Notes: a model not told the origin generated them from the letters alone. DNA of 31,073 nucleotides from CAZDXJ01 sp964509475 (GCA_964509475.1 CAZDXJ010000022.1:1-31073); one strand, 5' to 3'. Positions 13,875-22,950 are shown, numbered from the stretch's first letter. A program made the numbers and translations.

Positions 13875-14684
13875 TTGGCTAGAATCATCGTCGTAACATC
13901 TGGAAAAGGTGGCGTTGGAAAAACAACAACAAGCGCTGCGATTGCGATGGGTCTCGCAAAAAAAGGATATAAAACCGCCGTTATAGATTTTGATGTCGGT
14001 TTGCGCAACCTTGATTTAATCATGGGCTGTGAACGCCGTGTGGTTTATGATTTTATCAATGTTATTCACGGTGAAGCAACTTTAAATCAGGCGCTGATCC
14101 GTGACAAACACAGCAACAAGCTGTATATTCTGCCGGCCTCGCAAACTCGTGACAAAGATGCTTTAACCCGGGAAGGTGTCGGCGAGGTATTGGATGAACT
14201 ATCGAAAGACTTTGAATTTATCGTTTGTGACTCACCTGCGGGAATAGAAAAAGGCGCCAACCTGGCCATGTATTATGCCGATGACGCTTTTGTAGTCACT
14301 AACCCGGAAATTGCTTCAGTCCGGGACTCTGACCGCATGCTTGGCATTTTGGCGAGCAAATCACGCCGCGCTGAAGAAGGTGATGAACCGATTAAGGAAT
14401 ACCTGTTGCTGACACGGTACTCACCCAGCCGGGTGCGAATGGGTGAAATGTTAAGCGTAGATGATATCCAGGAAATTCTGTCCTTGCACTTACTCGGTGT
14501 CATCCCTGAATCGAAATCCGTCCTCAATGCCTCAAACTCAGGCATTCCTGTCATTCTGGATGAGAAAAGCGATGCCGGCCAGGCCTATCAGGACATCGTC
14601 GCCCGCTATCTGGGAGAAGAGCGAGAACACCGGTTTATTGAAGAACAAAGAAAAGGTATTTTCGGGAAATTCTTTGGTAAATAA
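13875..14684 (+). CDS. minD: septum site-determining protein MinD
   Basis: A 269-residue membrane-associated ParA-type ATPase that oscillates with MinE and recruits MinC. The deviant Walker A motif KGGVGKTT (11-18), including signature Lys11, is intact, as are DFDVGLRNLDL and CDSPAGIEKGA. The C-terminus ends in an amphipathic membrane-targeting helix (EEQRKGIFGKFFGK). The start codon is TTG at 13875. GGAGG at 13862-13866 is correctly spaced and the resulting N-terminus MARIIVVTSG is exactly the family start, so the rare codon is real. minE begins 2 nt after the stop. Confidence 0.98.
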   Translation: MARIIVVTSGKGGVGKTTTSAAIAMGLAKKGYKTAVIDFDVGLRNLDLIMGCERRVVYDFINVIHGEATLNQALIRDKHSNKLYILPASQTRDKDALTREGVGEVLDELSKDFEFIVCDSPAGIEKGANLAMYYADDAFVVTNPEIASVRDSDRMLGILASKSRRAEEGDEPIKEYLLLTRYSPSRVRMGEMLSVDDIQEILSLHLLGVIPESKSVLNASNSGIPVILDEKSDAGQAYQDIVARYLGEEREHRFIEEQRKGIFGKFFGK

Positions 14685-14686
14685 TC

Positions 14687-14950
14687 ATGGGCTTAATAGA
14701 TTACTTCAAATCAACGAAACAAACTTCTGCTTCAAAAGCCAAGGAAAGACTGCAGATTCTGGTCGCTCATGAAAGTTCCAACCGCAACCGCCCTTCCTAT
14801 CTACCTCAACTACAAGAGGAACTGCTGGCCGTCATCCGCAAATATGTCAAGGTTGAACAGGATGCCATCACGATCCATTTTGATCAAGACGATAATCAGG
14901 AAATCCTGGAGTTGAATATCATCCTTCCGGATGAACAACAGAAAAATTGA
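14687..14950 (+). CDS. minE: cell division topological specificity factor MinE
   Basis: An 87-residue activator of MinD ATPase that gives the Min system its pole-to-pole oscillation. The N-terminal membrane-binding and anti-MinCD helix (GLIDYFKS...ASKAKERLQILVAHE) and the C-terminal dimerisation domain (LLAVIRKYVKVEQDAI...LELNIILP) are both complete. It starts 2 nt after minD, so its translation is likely coupled. minCDE is complete and in the standard order. Confidence 0.97.
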   Translation: MGLIDYFKSTKQTSASKAKERLQILVAHESSNRNRPSYLPQLQEELLAVIRKYVKVEQDAITIHFDQDDNQEILELNIILPDEQQKN

Positions 14951-15067
14951 ATTTTTTGACTACTGTTTAATTGCATTTATCGGGTGTTTTTATTAAATTA
15001 AGCGGCCTAGCCTATTTTGCGATTAAACATTTCACAACTTTCTTGGAAAAATATTCAGGTAAATATC

Positions 15068-15265
15068 ATGGCAAATAACATTGGTACCGCTGCGGGCAAA
15101 GTCTGGAAATTTCTTAACATCAACGGCCCTTCCAGCAGCACAAAAATTGCTAGAGAAACAGGTTTAAGCAAAAATGACGTGCAAAGGGCATTGGGCTGGT
15201 TAGCCCGCGAAGAAAAAATTGCTTTTGAGCAAAATGGACGTACTGAAACAATATCCTTGTTATAA
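15068..15265 (+). CDS. DUF2582 winged-helix protein
   Basis: A 65-residue small winged helix-turn-helix protein of the DUF2582 family (NIGTAAGKVWKFLNINGPSS, then TKIARETGLSKNDVQRALGWLAREEKI and a beta-wing with FEQNGRTETISL). Such proteins are predicted DNA binders; targets are unknown. The frame opens at 15017, but I chose the ATG at 15068: it follows CAGG at a reasonable distance, gives the family length, and the extra 17 residues have no family similarity. It stands alone between minE and the convergent mgtE. Confidence 0.88.
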   Translation: MANNIGTAAGKVWKFLNINGPSSSTKIARETGLSKNDVQRALGWLAREEKIAFEQNGRTETISLL

Positions 15266-15354
15266 GCATCAGCATTTTTAATGCCCTCCGCCCGGGGAAT
15301 CCGCACGAAAACTAACCTGGCAAGCCGATCAAATCCTCAGCAAAACGCAGAAGG

Positions 15355-15390
15355 TTGGCATCGGTAAGCCTGAAGGAGTAACGATGCCAA
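15355..15390. terminator. Inverted repeat between convergent genes
   Basis: TTGGCATCG (15355-15363) and CGATGCCAA (15382-15390) form a perfect 9-bp stem with an 18-nt loop. It lies between the stop of the DUF2582 gene and the stop of mgtE. Neither side has a strong T run, so it may be a weak bidirectional terminator or a 3'-end stabilising hairpin. Confidence 0.4.
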
Positions 15391-15400
15391 TATCCCTAAC

Positions 15401-16759
15401 TTATAACAAAAAAACCGTTGCAAGCCCCAGAAACGCCCAGAATCCAACCATATCCGTCACAGTTGTCAATATAACCCCACCAGCTAATGCCGGATCAATT
15501 TTCATTTGTTGCAATAACATCGGTATCAAGGCACCGGCCAAAGCCGCACAAACCAGATTAATAATCATTGCACATCCCAATATCATCCCCAACCCCAAAC
15601 TCTGGAACCAGACACCACCGACCAATGCAACAACCAATGCCCAAAGCAGCCCATTTAGCGCCCCGACCAAAAACTCTTTCATCACCAAAATATAAGCATT
15701 GGCACGACCGATTTGCCGTAAGGCAAGACCACGAATAACCAACGTCAATGTCTGGCTGCCAGCAATCCCGCCCATACTGGCCACTATCGGCATCAACACA
15801 GCCAATGCCACAATTTTATCCAACGTCGCTTCATACAAACCAATAACCCAGGAAGCCAGAAAAGCTGTAAACAGGTTTACCCCCAACCACAACGCCCGGC
15901 GTTTTGCGCTGGATACAACCGGTGCAAACATATCCTGTTCTTCATCCAGACCGGCCCGGCTCATAATGGAATGTTCCGCCTCATCGCGAATCACATCAAC
16001 GACATCATCAATGGTTATCCGCCCCTTCAACCGGCCTGCATCATCAACAACCGGAGCCGACACCAGATTACGCTGCTCAAACAACAAAGCAACTTCAGCC
16101 GATGACAAATTCGCTGGTATTCCCTGTATATCGGTATCCATCAATTCCGCCACGGTTTTATCCGGATCGTTGGTTAGCAATGTCGTCAGCGGTAAAATAC
16201 CCTGTAAATAATCATTTCGATCAACAACGATCAAACTGTCCGTTAATTCCGGCATCTCTTTGCGCAGCCGCAAATAACGCAAAACCACATCCAATGTTAC
16301 ATCCGGCCGTACAGTCAAAGTATCCAGACTCATCAAGCCACCGGCGCTATCATCGGCAAATGACAACACCGATTCAAGCCTTGAACGATCCTGCTTGTTC
16401 ATGGACTCAAGCACACTATTCAAGACAACATTCGGCAAATCACGCAATAAATCGACCAAATCATCCGATTCAAGGTGTTCCGCTGCAGTGACCAAATCCT
16501 CTGCCGCCGTCGCATCGATCAAACCAGCACGCACTTCTTCATTAAGCTCGACCAGAACTTCACCCGCCAAATCCGTATCGACCAAGCCCCAAACAATGAC
16601 CCTGTCATCCATATTCAAGGACTCCAGCAAATGCGCGATTTCCGCTGGATGCAAAGCATTGATAAGCTGACGTACGGACAATACCGAACCACTTTCCAGG
16701 CGGTTAATTAATTGTGTTAAATGCTGCTTGTTTATATTTTGTTTTGCTGTTATTGGCAT
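15401..16759 (-). CDS. mgtE: magnesium transporter MgtE
   Basis: A 452-residue Mg2+ channel/transporter. The N-terminal superhelical MgtE_N domain (about 25-130: LHPAEIAHLLESL, LRDLPNVVLNSVLESM) is followed by two CBS domains (about 140-260; SAGGLMSLDTLTVRPDVTL, ELMDTDIQGIPANLSSAEVALLF) that sense cytosolic Mg2+. A connecting helix (RDEAEHSIMSRAGLDE) leads to five transmembrane helices, with the conserved PIVASMGGIAGSQTLTLVIRGLALRQI segment and the pore region GALIPMLL...DPALAGGVILTTVTD. Length is typical. It lies 24 nt downstream of rapZ on the same strand, a neighbourhood known from other gammaproteobacteria. Confidence 0.97.
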   Translation of the reverse strand: MPITAKQNINKQHLTQLINRLESGSVLSVRQLINALHPAEIAHLLESLNMDDRVIVWGLVDTDLAGEVLVELNEEVRAGLIDATAAEDLVTAAEHLESDDLVDLLRDLPNVVLNSVLESMNKQDRSRLESVLSFADDSAGGLMSLDTLTVRPDVTLDVVLRYLRLRKEMPELTDSLIVVDRNDYLQGILPLTTLLTNDPDKTVAELMDTDIQGIPANLSSAEVALLFEQRNLVSAPVVDDAGRLKGRITIDDVVDVIRDEAEHSIMSRAGLDEEQDMFAPVVSSAKRRALWLGVNLFTAFLASWVIGLYEATLDKIVALAVLMPIVASMGGIAGSQTLTLVIRGLALRQIGRANAYILVMKEFLVGALNGLLWALVVALVGGVWFQSLGLGMILGCAMIINLVCAALAGALIPMLLQQMKIDPALAGGVILTTVTDMVGFWAFLGLATVFLL

Positions 16760-16783
16760 AAATTAAAAACTGATAAAGGGAAA

Positions 16784-17641
16784 TCAAAACAATTCACGAT
16801 GCCTGACAATAACGCTCATAAGCTTGCCTTGAAAATGTCTGGCCAGATTATCAGCAAGAAAAACGGATCGGTGTTGGCCACCGGTGCAACCAATGGCCAC
16901 CGTTAGATAACTTCGATTCTCCGCGATAAATTTTGGAATCCATTTTTCCAGAAATCCGGCAATATCCTGAAAAAACGCATTGACCAACGGCTCCTTGCTC
17001 AAAAACTCAACGACCGCTTGATCTTTTCCGGTCAATTGCCGTAACTCCCGAACCCAATAAGGGTTAGGCAGGCTCCTGGCATCAAACATAAAATCCACAT
17101 CCATCGGTATACCGTGTTTAAAACCAAACGACTGGAATTGCAATGACAATTGCTGCGCATTTTTATCGACAACCTGATTCTTGATCAATTCACGTAATTG
17201 GTGATAATGCATCCTGCTGGTATCAATCACCAAATCGGCGTTGATTAAAATCGTTTTCAACATTTCCTTTTCAACACGGATAGCATCCTGCAAAGCAAGA
17301 TTCGTATCGGTAAGCGGATGCCGCCTGCGCGTCTCACTATAACGTTTCAACAAGATTGCATCATCGGCCTGTATAAAAAAGACTTCACATCTTATTCCTT
17401 TACGCCTTATAGAACCCAATATCTGGCCAAAGTCCTGAAAACCTTCACCCTGGTTACGAGAATCAATACCGATAGCTGTTTCTTTATAAATACTTTTATC
17501 AACCAGCATGACATGATTTATAAAATTCTCCAGCAGAGTAATCGGCAAATTGTCGATACAAAAATATCCACAGTCCTCCAAGGTATCCAATGCGATACTT
17601 TTACCTGAACCGGACAGGCCACTGATAATTAAAAGTTTCAT
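16784..17641 (-). CDS. rapZ: RNase adapter protein RapZ
   Basis: A 285-residue RapZ (YvcJ family) nucleotide-binding protein. In E. coli it delivers the sRNA GlmZ to RNase E and so controls glucosamine-6-phosphate synthase. The Walker A motif GLSGSGKS is at 8-15, followed by the GIDSRNQGEGF segment. The C-terminal domain has FGFKHGIPMDVDFMFDARSLPNP and AIGCTGGQHRSVFLADNLA. Length is normal. It lacks a recognisable Shine-Dalgarno and starts only 12 nt after the T run of a rho-independent terminator that separates it from hpf. The usual upstream ptsN and downstream npr are both missing. Confidence 0.97.
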   Translation of the reverse strand: MKLLIISGLSGSGKSIALDTLEDCGYFCIDNLPITLLENFINHVMLVDKSIYKETAIGIDSRNQGEGFQDFGQILGSIRRKGIRCEVFFIQADDAILLKRYSETRRRHPLTDTNLALQDAIRVEKEMLKTILINADLVIDTSRMHYHQLRELIKNQVVDKNAQQLSLQFQSFGFKHGIPMDVDFMFDARSLPNPYWVRELRQLTGKDQAVVEFLSKEPLVNAFFQDIAGFLEKWIPKFIAENRSYLTVAIGCTGGQHRSVFLADNLARHFQGKLMSVIVRHRELF

Positions 17642-17653
17642 AATCGCAAATAT

Positions 17654-17677
17654 AAAAAAGGGCAGCTATTGCCGCCC
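17654..17677 (-). terminator. Rho-independent terminator between hpf and rapZ
   Basis: On the minus strand GGGCGGC (17677-17671), loop AATA, GCTGCCC (17666-17660) form a 7-bp stem with one G-U pair, followed directly by TTTTTT (17659-17654). This is a textbook intrinsic terminator. It ends 12 nt before the rapZ ATG, so it can both end the rpoN-hpf transcript and control read-through into rapZ. Confidence 0.8.
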
Positions 17678-17706
17678 TGAAACAACATATTGCTGAATGC
17701 CAGAAC

Positions 17707-18000
17707 TTAAGCTCGATGACGGGTCAGTTTTTCCTTATGCCGTTTGACTTGCCGATCCAGTTTATCGACCAACGCATCAATTGCCGCATACATATCTTCC
17801 TGGTGATCTTCGGCAAACAATTTGGCGCCACTGATAAAAACAGTCGCTTCCGCCTTTTGATTCACCTTCTCAACACTTAAAATCACATGTACATCGGTAA
17901 CATGATCAAAGTGACGTTCCAGCTTTTCAAATTTGGATTCAACATAACCTTTCAACGCCTCCGTCACTTCAAGATGGTGACCTGTTACACTAATTTGCAT
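17707..18000 (-). CDS. hpf: ribosome hibernation promoting factor HPF (short form)
   Basis: A 97-residue short HPF/YhbH-type protein that binds the 30S subunit and promotes 100S dimer formation in slow growth. MQISVTGHHLEVTEALKGYV starts the family fold; the middle HFDHVTDVHVILSVEK and the end DMYAAIDALVDKLDRQVKRHKEK complete it. The open frame begins at 18018, but GAGGAG at the right distance before the ATG at 18000 and the family N-terminus fix the start there. It follows rpoN on the same strand by 41 nt, the standard arrangement. Confidence 0.96.
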   Translation of the reverse strand: MQISVTGHHLEVTEALKGYVESKFEKLERHFDHVTDVHVILSVEKVNQKAEATVFISGAKLFAEDHQEDMYAAIDALVDKLDRQVKRHKEKLTRHRA

Positions 18001-18041
18001 GGAATTTTCTCCTCTCATAATATTTTAGTTAAATCAATCTT

Positions 18042-19484
18042 TCACAAAAGACGTTTTCTCTGGTTGGAAGGTGGAATCGACATGGCCTCGCGATATTTTG
18101 CAATGGTGCGCCGTGCAACATTGATCCCTTTTTCCTTCAACAAGTCCGATATTTTACTGTCGCTTAGCGGTTTTACCGGATTTTCATGCTCAATCAAATC
18201 TTTTATAAAAGCCCTGATTGCAATCGAAGAACATTCTCCACCACTTTCTGTTGAAACATGACTGGAGAAAAAGAACTTGAATTCGACAATGCCATTCGGC
18301 GTATGCATATATTTTTGCGTAGTCACCCGGGAAATCGTTGATTCATGTAACTCCAATTCCTCAGCGACATCTCTCAAAACCATCGGTTTCATAGCCATTT
18401 GGCCATATTCCAGAAAATCCGTCTGCTTGGCAACAATACAGCGAGCTACCCGTAACAAGGTATCATTCCGGCTATGCAAACTTTTAATGAACCAACGTGC
18501 TTCCTGTAAATGTTCCCGCATACAGGCGTTGTCCTTACTATTATCCGCTCTTTTAATCATCCCGGAATAAAAAGGATTGATACGCAACCTGGGGGTGACA
18601 TCAGCATTCAAACTAACCTGCCAGATACCTGCTATCTTACGCACAAACACATCCGGTACGACGTATTCAGAATCCTTGTTTTGCAAGGAACTTCCCGGCC
18701 GTGGATCCAAACTTCGAATCAGTTCAATGACTTTTTCCAGTTGTCGATCGGACACAGCCAGGCTCTTCAATAATTTTGCTTTATCCTGAGCCGCCAACAA
18801 AGCAAGATGCTGAGTCACTAATTCCAGTGCCAACCGCCTTTCTTCCGATTCCGGTAATTGCAGCAACTGTAATTTAAGACAATCGCCCAAATCCGCCGCG
18901 GCGACACCAACCGGTTCAAAATTTTGCACTTGATGCAGTACCGCAACCACTTCATCCTTTTCCAAACCCTCAACTTGAGTCAATAACCCCTGATAGATAT
19001 CATCAATGCTGTTTGTCAAATATCCATCCTCATCAACCGCATCGATAATCGCCTCGGCAATTGCATGATCTCTTTCAGAAAACGGACTCAATTCCAATTG
19101 CCACTGCAAATGTTCATGCAATGTTTCAGCTTTACTGCGCTGCTGATCGTAATCAGGGAAATCAGCCGTCGCTGTCGGCATAGGCAGGCTTTGATAAATA
19201 TCCTCCCAGCTTGTATCAATCGGCAATTCATCTGGAATATCCGTCTGCGAGCCTTCACTCGTCACCTGATCGGTGTTGTCTTTTGGTACGCTTGCTTCAT
19301 TTTCCTCCGCCTGCGACGATTTACTTTCCTCTTCATCAAGCTCCAGCATCATGTTCGAATCCAAAACCTGCTGAATCTCCTGCTGTAAATCCAGCGTAGA
19401 CAATTGCAACAATTTAATAGCCTGTTGCAACTGGGGCGTCATGGTCAATTGCTGGCCCAATCGGAGTTGTAAGGACTGTTTCAT
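18042..19484 (-). CDS. rpoN: RNA polymerase sigma-54 factor
   Basis: A 480-residue sigma-54. The glutamine-rich region I (LRLGQQLTMTPQLQQAIKLLQLS) interacts with enhancer-binding activators. It is followed by an acidic region II (about 48-95). The core-binding domain has FEPVGVAAADLGDCLKLQLL and LDPRPGSSL. The DNA-binding domain contains a helix-turn-helix (DVAEELELHESTISRVTTQKYM) and the invariant RpoN box ARRTIAKYRE (457-466). Length matches the family. It lies between lptB and hpf, as in E. coli and Pseudomonas. There is a 71-nt gap from the lptB stop, so it may have its own promoter. Confidence 0.98.
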   Translation of the reverse strand: MKQSLQLRLGQQLTMTPQLQQAIKLLQLSTLDLQQEIQQVLDSNMMLELDEEESKSSQAEENEASVPKDNTDQVTSEGSQTDIPDELPIDTSWEDIYQSLPMPTATADFPDYDQQRSKAETLHEHLQWQLELSPFSERDHAIAEAIIDAVDEDGYLTNSIDDIYQGLLTQVEGLEKDEVVAVLHQVQNFEPVGVAAADLGDCLKLQLLQLPESEERRLALELVTQHLALLAAQDKAKLLKSLAVSDRQLEKVIELIRSLDPRPGSSLQNKDSEYVVPDVFVRKIAGIWQVSLNADVTPRLRINPFYSGMIKRADNSKDNACMREHLQEARWFIKSLHSRNDTLLRVARCIVAKQTDFLEYGQMAMKPMVLRDVAEELELHESTISRVTTQKYMHTPNGIVEFKFFFSSHVSTESGGECSSIAIRAFIKDLIEHENPVKPLSDSKISDLLKEKGINVARRTIAKYREAMSIPPSNQRKRLL

Positions 19485-19555
19485 GCTATTCTATCAATTG
19501 TTCATTCATTAGTAACAATGTAAATCCAGACAAAACCACAGCAAGATTGGCACAC

Positions 19556-20281
19556 CTAAAGACTAAAGTGCTCACCCAGATAAACTTTTCTGACCTCGTC
19601 GTTGTCCACGATTTCTTTTGCCCCCCCTTCGGCAATCACCCTGCCATTGTTCAGTATATAAGCACGATCACAAATCCTCAAAGTTTCCCGAACATTGTGT
19701 TCGGTAATCAAAATACCAATATTACGCTCTTTCAAATGCGATATGATTTTCTGAATATCGATGACCGAAATCGGATCAACGCCGGCAAAAGGCTCATCCA
19801 GCAAAATGAATTGCGGATCGGTCGCCAAGGCCCGGGCAATTTCAACCCGCCGCCGTTCACCACCCGACAGGCCAATGGCAATCTGCTTGCGTAACGCTGT
19901 TATACTGAATTCTTCCAACAATTCTTCAATTATGAGTTCTATTTGCCCTTCGGTTAGATCGCCACGAACCTGAAGAACAGCGCGTAAATTATCTTCAACG
20001 CTCAATTTACGAAAAATAGACGCTTCCTGGGGTAGATAACCCACCCCCAAACGCGCTCTGTAATGCATAGGGTAATGGGTAATATCCTGTTCATTAAGGA
20101 TAATTTCCCCCTCATCGACCTTAACCAAACCGACAATCATATAAAAGCTGGTGGTCTTGCCCGCGCCATTAGGCCCCAACAAACCGACCACTTCACCGGT
20201 ATCGACATGCAGCGACACACCGTTGACGACGCATTGTTTGTGATATCGTTTGATCAGATTTCTGGCCGCCAACCGGGTCAT
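19556..20281 (-). CDS. lptB: LPS export ABC transporter ATPase LptB
   Basis: A 241-residue cytoplasmic ATPase that, with LptFG, extracts LPS from the inner membrane and pushes it along the LptC-LptA bridge. The Walker A motif GPNGAGKTT (36-44), the signature LSGGERRRVEIARAL, Walker B ILLDEPFAGVDP and the switch His in LITEHNVRETL are all intact. The start overlaps the lptA stop by 4 nt, so translation is coupled. Length is normal (about 241). Confidence 0.98.
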   Translation of the reverse strand: MTRLAARNLIKRYHKQCVVNGVSLHVDTGEVVGLLGPNGAGKTTSFYMIVGLVKVDEGEIILNEQDITHYPMHYRARLGVGYLPQEASIFRKLSVEDNLRAVLQVRGDLTEGQIELIIEELLEEFSITALRKQIAIGLSGGERRRVEIARALATDPQFILLDEPFAGVDPISVIDIQKIISHLKERNIGILITEHNVRETLRICDRAYILNNGRVIAEGGAKEIVDNDEVRKVYLGEHFSL

Positions 20282-20787
20282 TGTTCCGCTTTCTTCTTGG
20301 GTTGTAAAATGACTCGCACACGTTTGCTGTCGGAACTCTGTTCACCCGCTTTGACAATGGCATTTTTGCTGTCATATTTTATAATCTCACTGGTGTAAGT
20401 ATTGTTTCCTTGCCACACTACGGCATCTTTTAGCAAAATCAACAGCTCTTTATCCGGATAATACTCAGCGGTCAACGCCTTACCTTTGATTTCATCTTTC
20501 CCTGGTGCTGGAATTTGCCGAAATCGGGCCGGTTTGCCGCTGGCTACCAGTTTCCGCACATCCCCCCCTTGCAAATACACAATCAATTTGTCGGATTTGA
20601 CCCGCAAACTTCCTTGTACCAAGATAACGTTGCCGGTATAAATACTGACCGCCTTTTTTTCATCATAAGTCGCCTGATTGGAATCGATGGTAATCGGTTG
20701 CCGGGCATCGCTTTCCAATGCAAAAGCAGACACACTAAAACATAATAAAACCGCGTATAAAATTTGGCCTGCCCTACATTGTTTCAT
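20278..20787 (-). CDS. lptA: LPS transport periplasmic protein LptA
   Basis: A 169-residue periplasmic OstA-like protein forming the LPS bridge between inner and outer membranes. It has a cleavable signal peptide (residues 1-23, AGQILYAVLLCFSVSAFA, then ALES). The beta-jellyroll repeats start at PITIDSNQATYDEKKAVSIY and continue through VILVQGSLRVKSDKLIVY. The C-terminal tail is basic (KKKAEQ). It overlaps lptC by 14 nt upstream and lptB by 4 nt downstream. Confidence 0.95.
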   Translation of the reverse strand: MKQCRAGQILYAVLLCFSVSAFALESDARQPITIDSNQATYDEKKAVSIYTGNVILVQGSLRVKSDKLIVYLQGGDVRKLVASGKPARFRQIPAPGKDEIKGKALTAEYYPDKELLILLKDAVVWQGNNTYTSEIIKYDSKNAIVKAGEQSSDSKRVRVILQPKKKAEQ

Positions 20788-21337
20788 ACCGGCTCCGTAC
20801 CCTGGAAAAAAATTCCATATAAACAGGTTGCTGAAAAAAAACTTTCATGCCAATTCCTGACACCCAATTCGGTGGCGCAATCAATTCCGCCCAATCCCCG
20901 GTTTGCGCATACTTATCATCCGGCCTGACGCTCAAATTCGTGGTATTCACCTTGATTAACCCGGTATTTTCCGCTTTTTGCCGAATAATAAGCACCTTGC
21001 CCTGTAAAAACAAATCCTTCCTGTCTGCGGAAAGAATACCTTTGTCTGAATGGACAACCCAAGGCGGCGCCTCCTTATTGTAAAAAATCATGACCGGTTG
21101 CTGCATTTCAATCGTACCATCATCAGCAAAATGCTGCATACGCTTTGCGTTCAATTTACTCACCGCAACGCCGGTTGCATCCATTTCAATTTTTGTATAC
21201 CCCATACTGAAATAATCCGGGCTGTGCGGAGGCGCCTCTTCGCTGCCCCCAATTTCGACCGTGAACACATCAACCAGCCACCAACTGACGACGCCCAATA
21301 TCAATAAAAGATAATATTCTTTCTTATGTTCAAGCAT
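20774..21337 (-). CDS. lptC: LPS export membrane protein LptC
   Basis: A 187-residue bitopic inner-membrane protein that receives LPS from LptBFG and passes it to LptA. A single N-terminal membrane segment (about 8-27) is followed by a periplasmic beta-jellyroll (SPDYFSMGYTKIEMDATG, then AKRMQHFADDGTIEMQQP, DKGILSADRKDLFLQGKV, TTNLSVRPDDKYAQT). The start overlaps the kdsC stop as TAATG, and the end overlaps lptA. LptC is poorly conserved; position plus fold pattern makes the call secure. Confidence 0.93.
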   Translation of the reverse strand: MLEHKKEYYLLLILGVVSWWLVDVFTVEIGGSEEAPPHSPDYFSMGYTKIEMDATGVAVSKLNAKRMQHFADDGTIEMQQPVMIFYNKEAPPWVVHSDKGILSADRKDLFLQGKVLIIRQKAENTGLIKVNTTNLSVRPDDKYAQTGDWAELIAPPNWVSGIGMKVFFQQPVYMEFFSRVRSRYETM

Positions 21338-21858
21338 TACAGATACGATTGGATCACGGCATCCAGGTTTCCTTGTGCCTGCATGAGTAAATCACAAACC
21401 TCCCGAACCGCGCCCTGTCCACCGGCTGATCGGGTACACCAGCAAGCGTAATCCTTGACGGTAAAATGAGCGTCCTGAACAGCAATCGGCAGACCAACCC
21501 GTGTCATAATCGGCAAATCCAATAAATCATCACCCACAAAAGCCACCTGTCCGGCCTTGACCGACAACTGCTCAAGCAATCCGGCAAAAACAGATAATTT
21601 TTCCTCATGGCCTTGATAAACATAAGCAATACCCAGACTCTGCATACGCAACGCCACAGAATTGGACTTTCTTCCCGAAATCACGGCGACCTCCACCCCG
21701 GTCTGACGCAGTAATTTGATACCGTGTCCATCGCGTGCATGAAAACATTTATATTCCCGGCCCTGATCATCAAAAAACAAGCGGCCATCGGTTAAAACGC
21801 CATCGACATCCAGTATCAATAATTTGATTTTTTTGGCTCTATCAATTATTTTCTGCAT
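21337..21858 (-). CDS. kdsC: 3-deoxy-D-manno-octulosonate 8-phosphate phosphatase
   Basis: A 173-residue HAD-superfamily phosphatase that releases KDO from KDO-8-phosphate for LPS inner core. The nucleophile motif is LDVDGVLTDG (Asp17, Asp19), then motif II VISGR, Lys in GHEEKLSVF, and motif IV FVGDDLLDLPIM. C-terminal SAGGQGAVREVCD is typical of KdsC. I chose the ATG at 21858; an upstream in-frame TTG at 21864 adds two residues and is less likely. It lies 10 nt after kdsD and overlaps lptC by one base. Confidence 0.96.
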   Translation of the reverse strand: MQKIIDRAKKIKLLILDVDGVLTDGRLFFDDQGREYKCFHARDGHGIKLLRQTGVEVAVISGRKSNSVALRMQSLGIAYVYQGHEEKLSVFAGLLEQLSVKAGQVAFVGDDLLDLPIMTRVGLPIAVQDAHFTVKDYACWCTRSAGGQGAVREVCDLLMQAQGNLDAVIQSYL

Positions 21859-21868
21859 TGCCAATCAC

Positions 21869-22840
21869 TCATATAATTCCGGCATGGATCAAGTCATGCA
21901 TATTTAATGCACCGATCACGACACGATCGCCATCGACCACCAGCAAGGCGTTAATTTTTTTATCCTGCATGATACGCATCGCTTCAGCGGCAAGCATTTC
22001 CCTGTCTATTACAGTACAATCGCGCGTCATAACCTCGGCTATACGGGTATTATGCACATCCATATTTTTTTCCAACAAGCGCCGTAAATCACCATCCGTG
22101 AAAATCCCCTGTATCTTACCCTGTGCATCGACAATAGCCGTCATACCCAGTTTCTTCTCCGTCATTTCCAACAACGCATCTTTCAACAAGGCTACCTCCG
22201 TAATTAATGGAATTCTTGAACCGGTATGCATAAGATCAGATACCAGCAGCAACAAGCGCTTGCCCAGGCTGCCTCCGGGATGGGAAAAAGCAAAATCATC
22301 CTGAGTAAAACCACGCGCCTCCAGTAACGCCACCGCAATCGCATCGCCCATGACCAAGGCTGCCGTTGTACTGGAAGTCGGCGCCAACCCCAAAGGACAA
22401 GCTTCCTGCTTGACGGCGACATCAATGTGTACGCTGGAAAACTTTGCCATTGCCGAATTGGCATTGCCCGTCATTGCAATAAGCGGCACCCCCAAACGTT
22501 TGATAATCGGCAAAATAGTCAGCAACTCACTGGTTTCCCCCGAATTAGACAAAGCCAATACAACATCCTGCGTGGTAATCATCCCTAAATCACCATGACT
22601 GGCCTCGCCGGGATGCACAAAAAAAGCAGGTGTTCCGGTACTCGCCAAAGTTGCAGCAATTTTACCTGCAATGTGTCCGGACTTGCCCATACCGGTCACA
22701 ACCACGCGGCCTTTACAATTCAGCATTAATTGGCAAGCGCTGATAAAATCCTCGTTGATACATCGACTAAGCTCTGTTACCGCTTCTGTTTCAACGCAGA
22801 TAACCGCTAATGCTGTCTCCCGTAAACTCCTCTTTGCCAT
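21869..22840 (-). CDS. kdsD: arabinose-5-phosphate isomerase
   Basis: A 323-residue isomerase converting ribulose-5-phosphate to arabinose-5-phosphate, the first committed step to KDO. The N-terminal SIS domain has VVVTGMGKSGHIAGKIAATL, FFVHPGEASHGDLGMI, LSNSGETSELL and the FSHPGGSLGKRLL motif. Two C-terminal CBS domains follow (about 205-320). Length is normal. ATG at 22840 is preferred to the adjacent upstream TTG at 22843. It follows caxA by 110 nt and precedes kdsC by 10 nt. Confidence 0.97.
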   Translation of the reverse strand: MAKRSLRETALAVICVETEAVTELSRCINEDFISACQLMLNCKGRVVVTGMGKSGHIAGKIAATLASTGTPAFFVHPGEASHGDLGMITTQDVVLALSNSGETSELLTILPIIKRLGVPLIAMTGNANSAMAKFSSVHIDVAVKQEACPLGLAPTSSTTAALVMGDAIAVALLEARGFTQDDFAFSHPGGSLGKRLLLLVSDLMHTGSRIPLITEVALLKDALLEMTEKKLGMTAIVDAQGKIQGIFTDGDLRRLLEKNMDVHNTRIAEVMTRDCTVIDREMLAAEAMRIMQDKKINALLVVDGDRVVIGALNMHDLIHAGII

Positions 22841-22950
22841 CAAAATACAATACGGTTTGCATTCCTGTTGAATTGCAACGAATCCAATTTAGCTTTGCCT
22901 GCCAACAGTTCAAAAAACCGTATGCCCATCAAAAGAAATTCATAGTGTAT

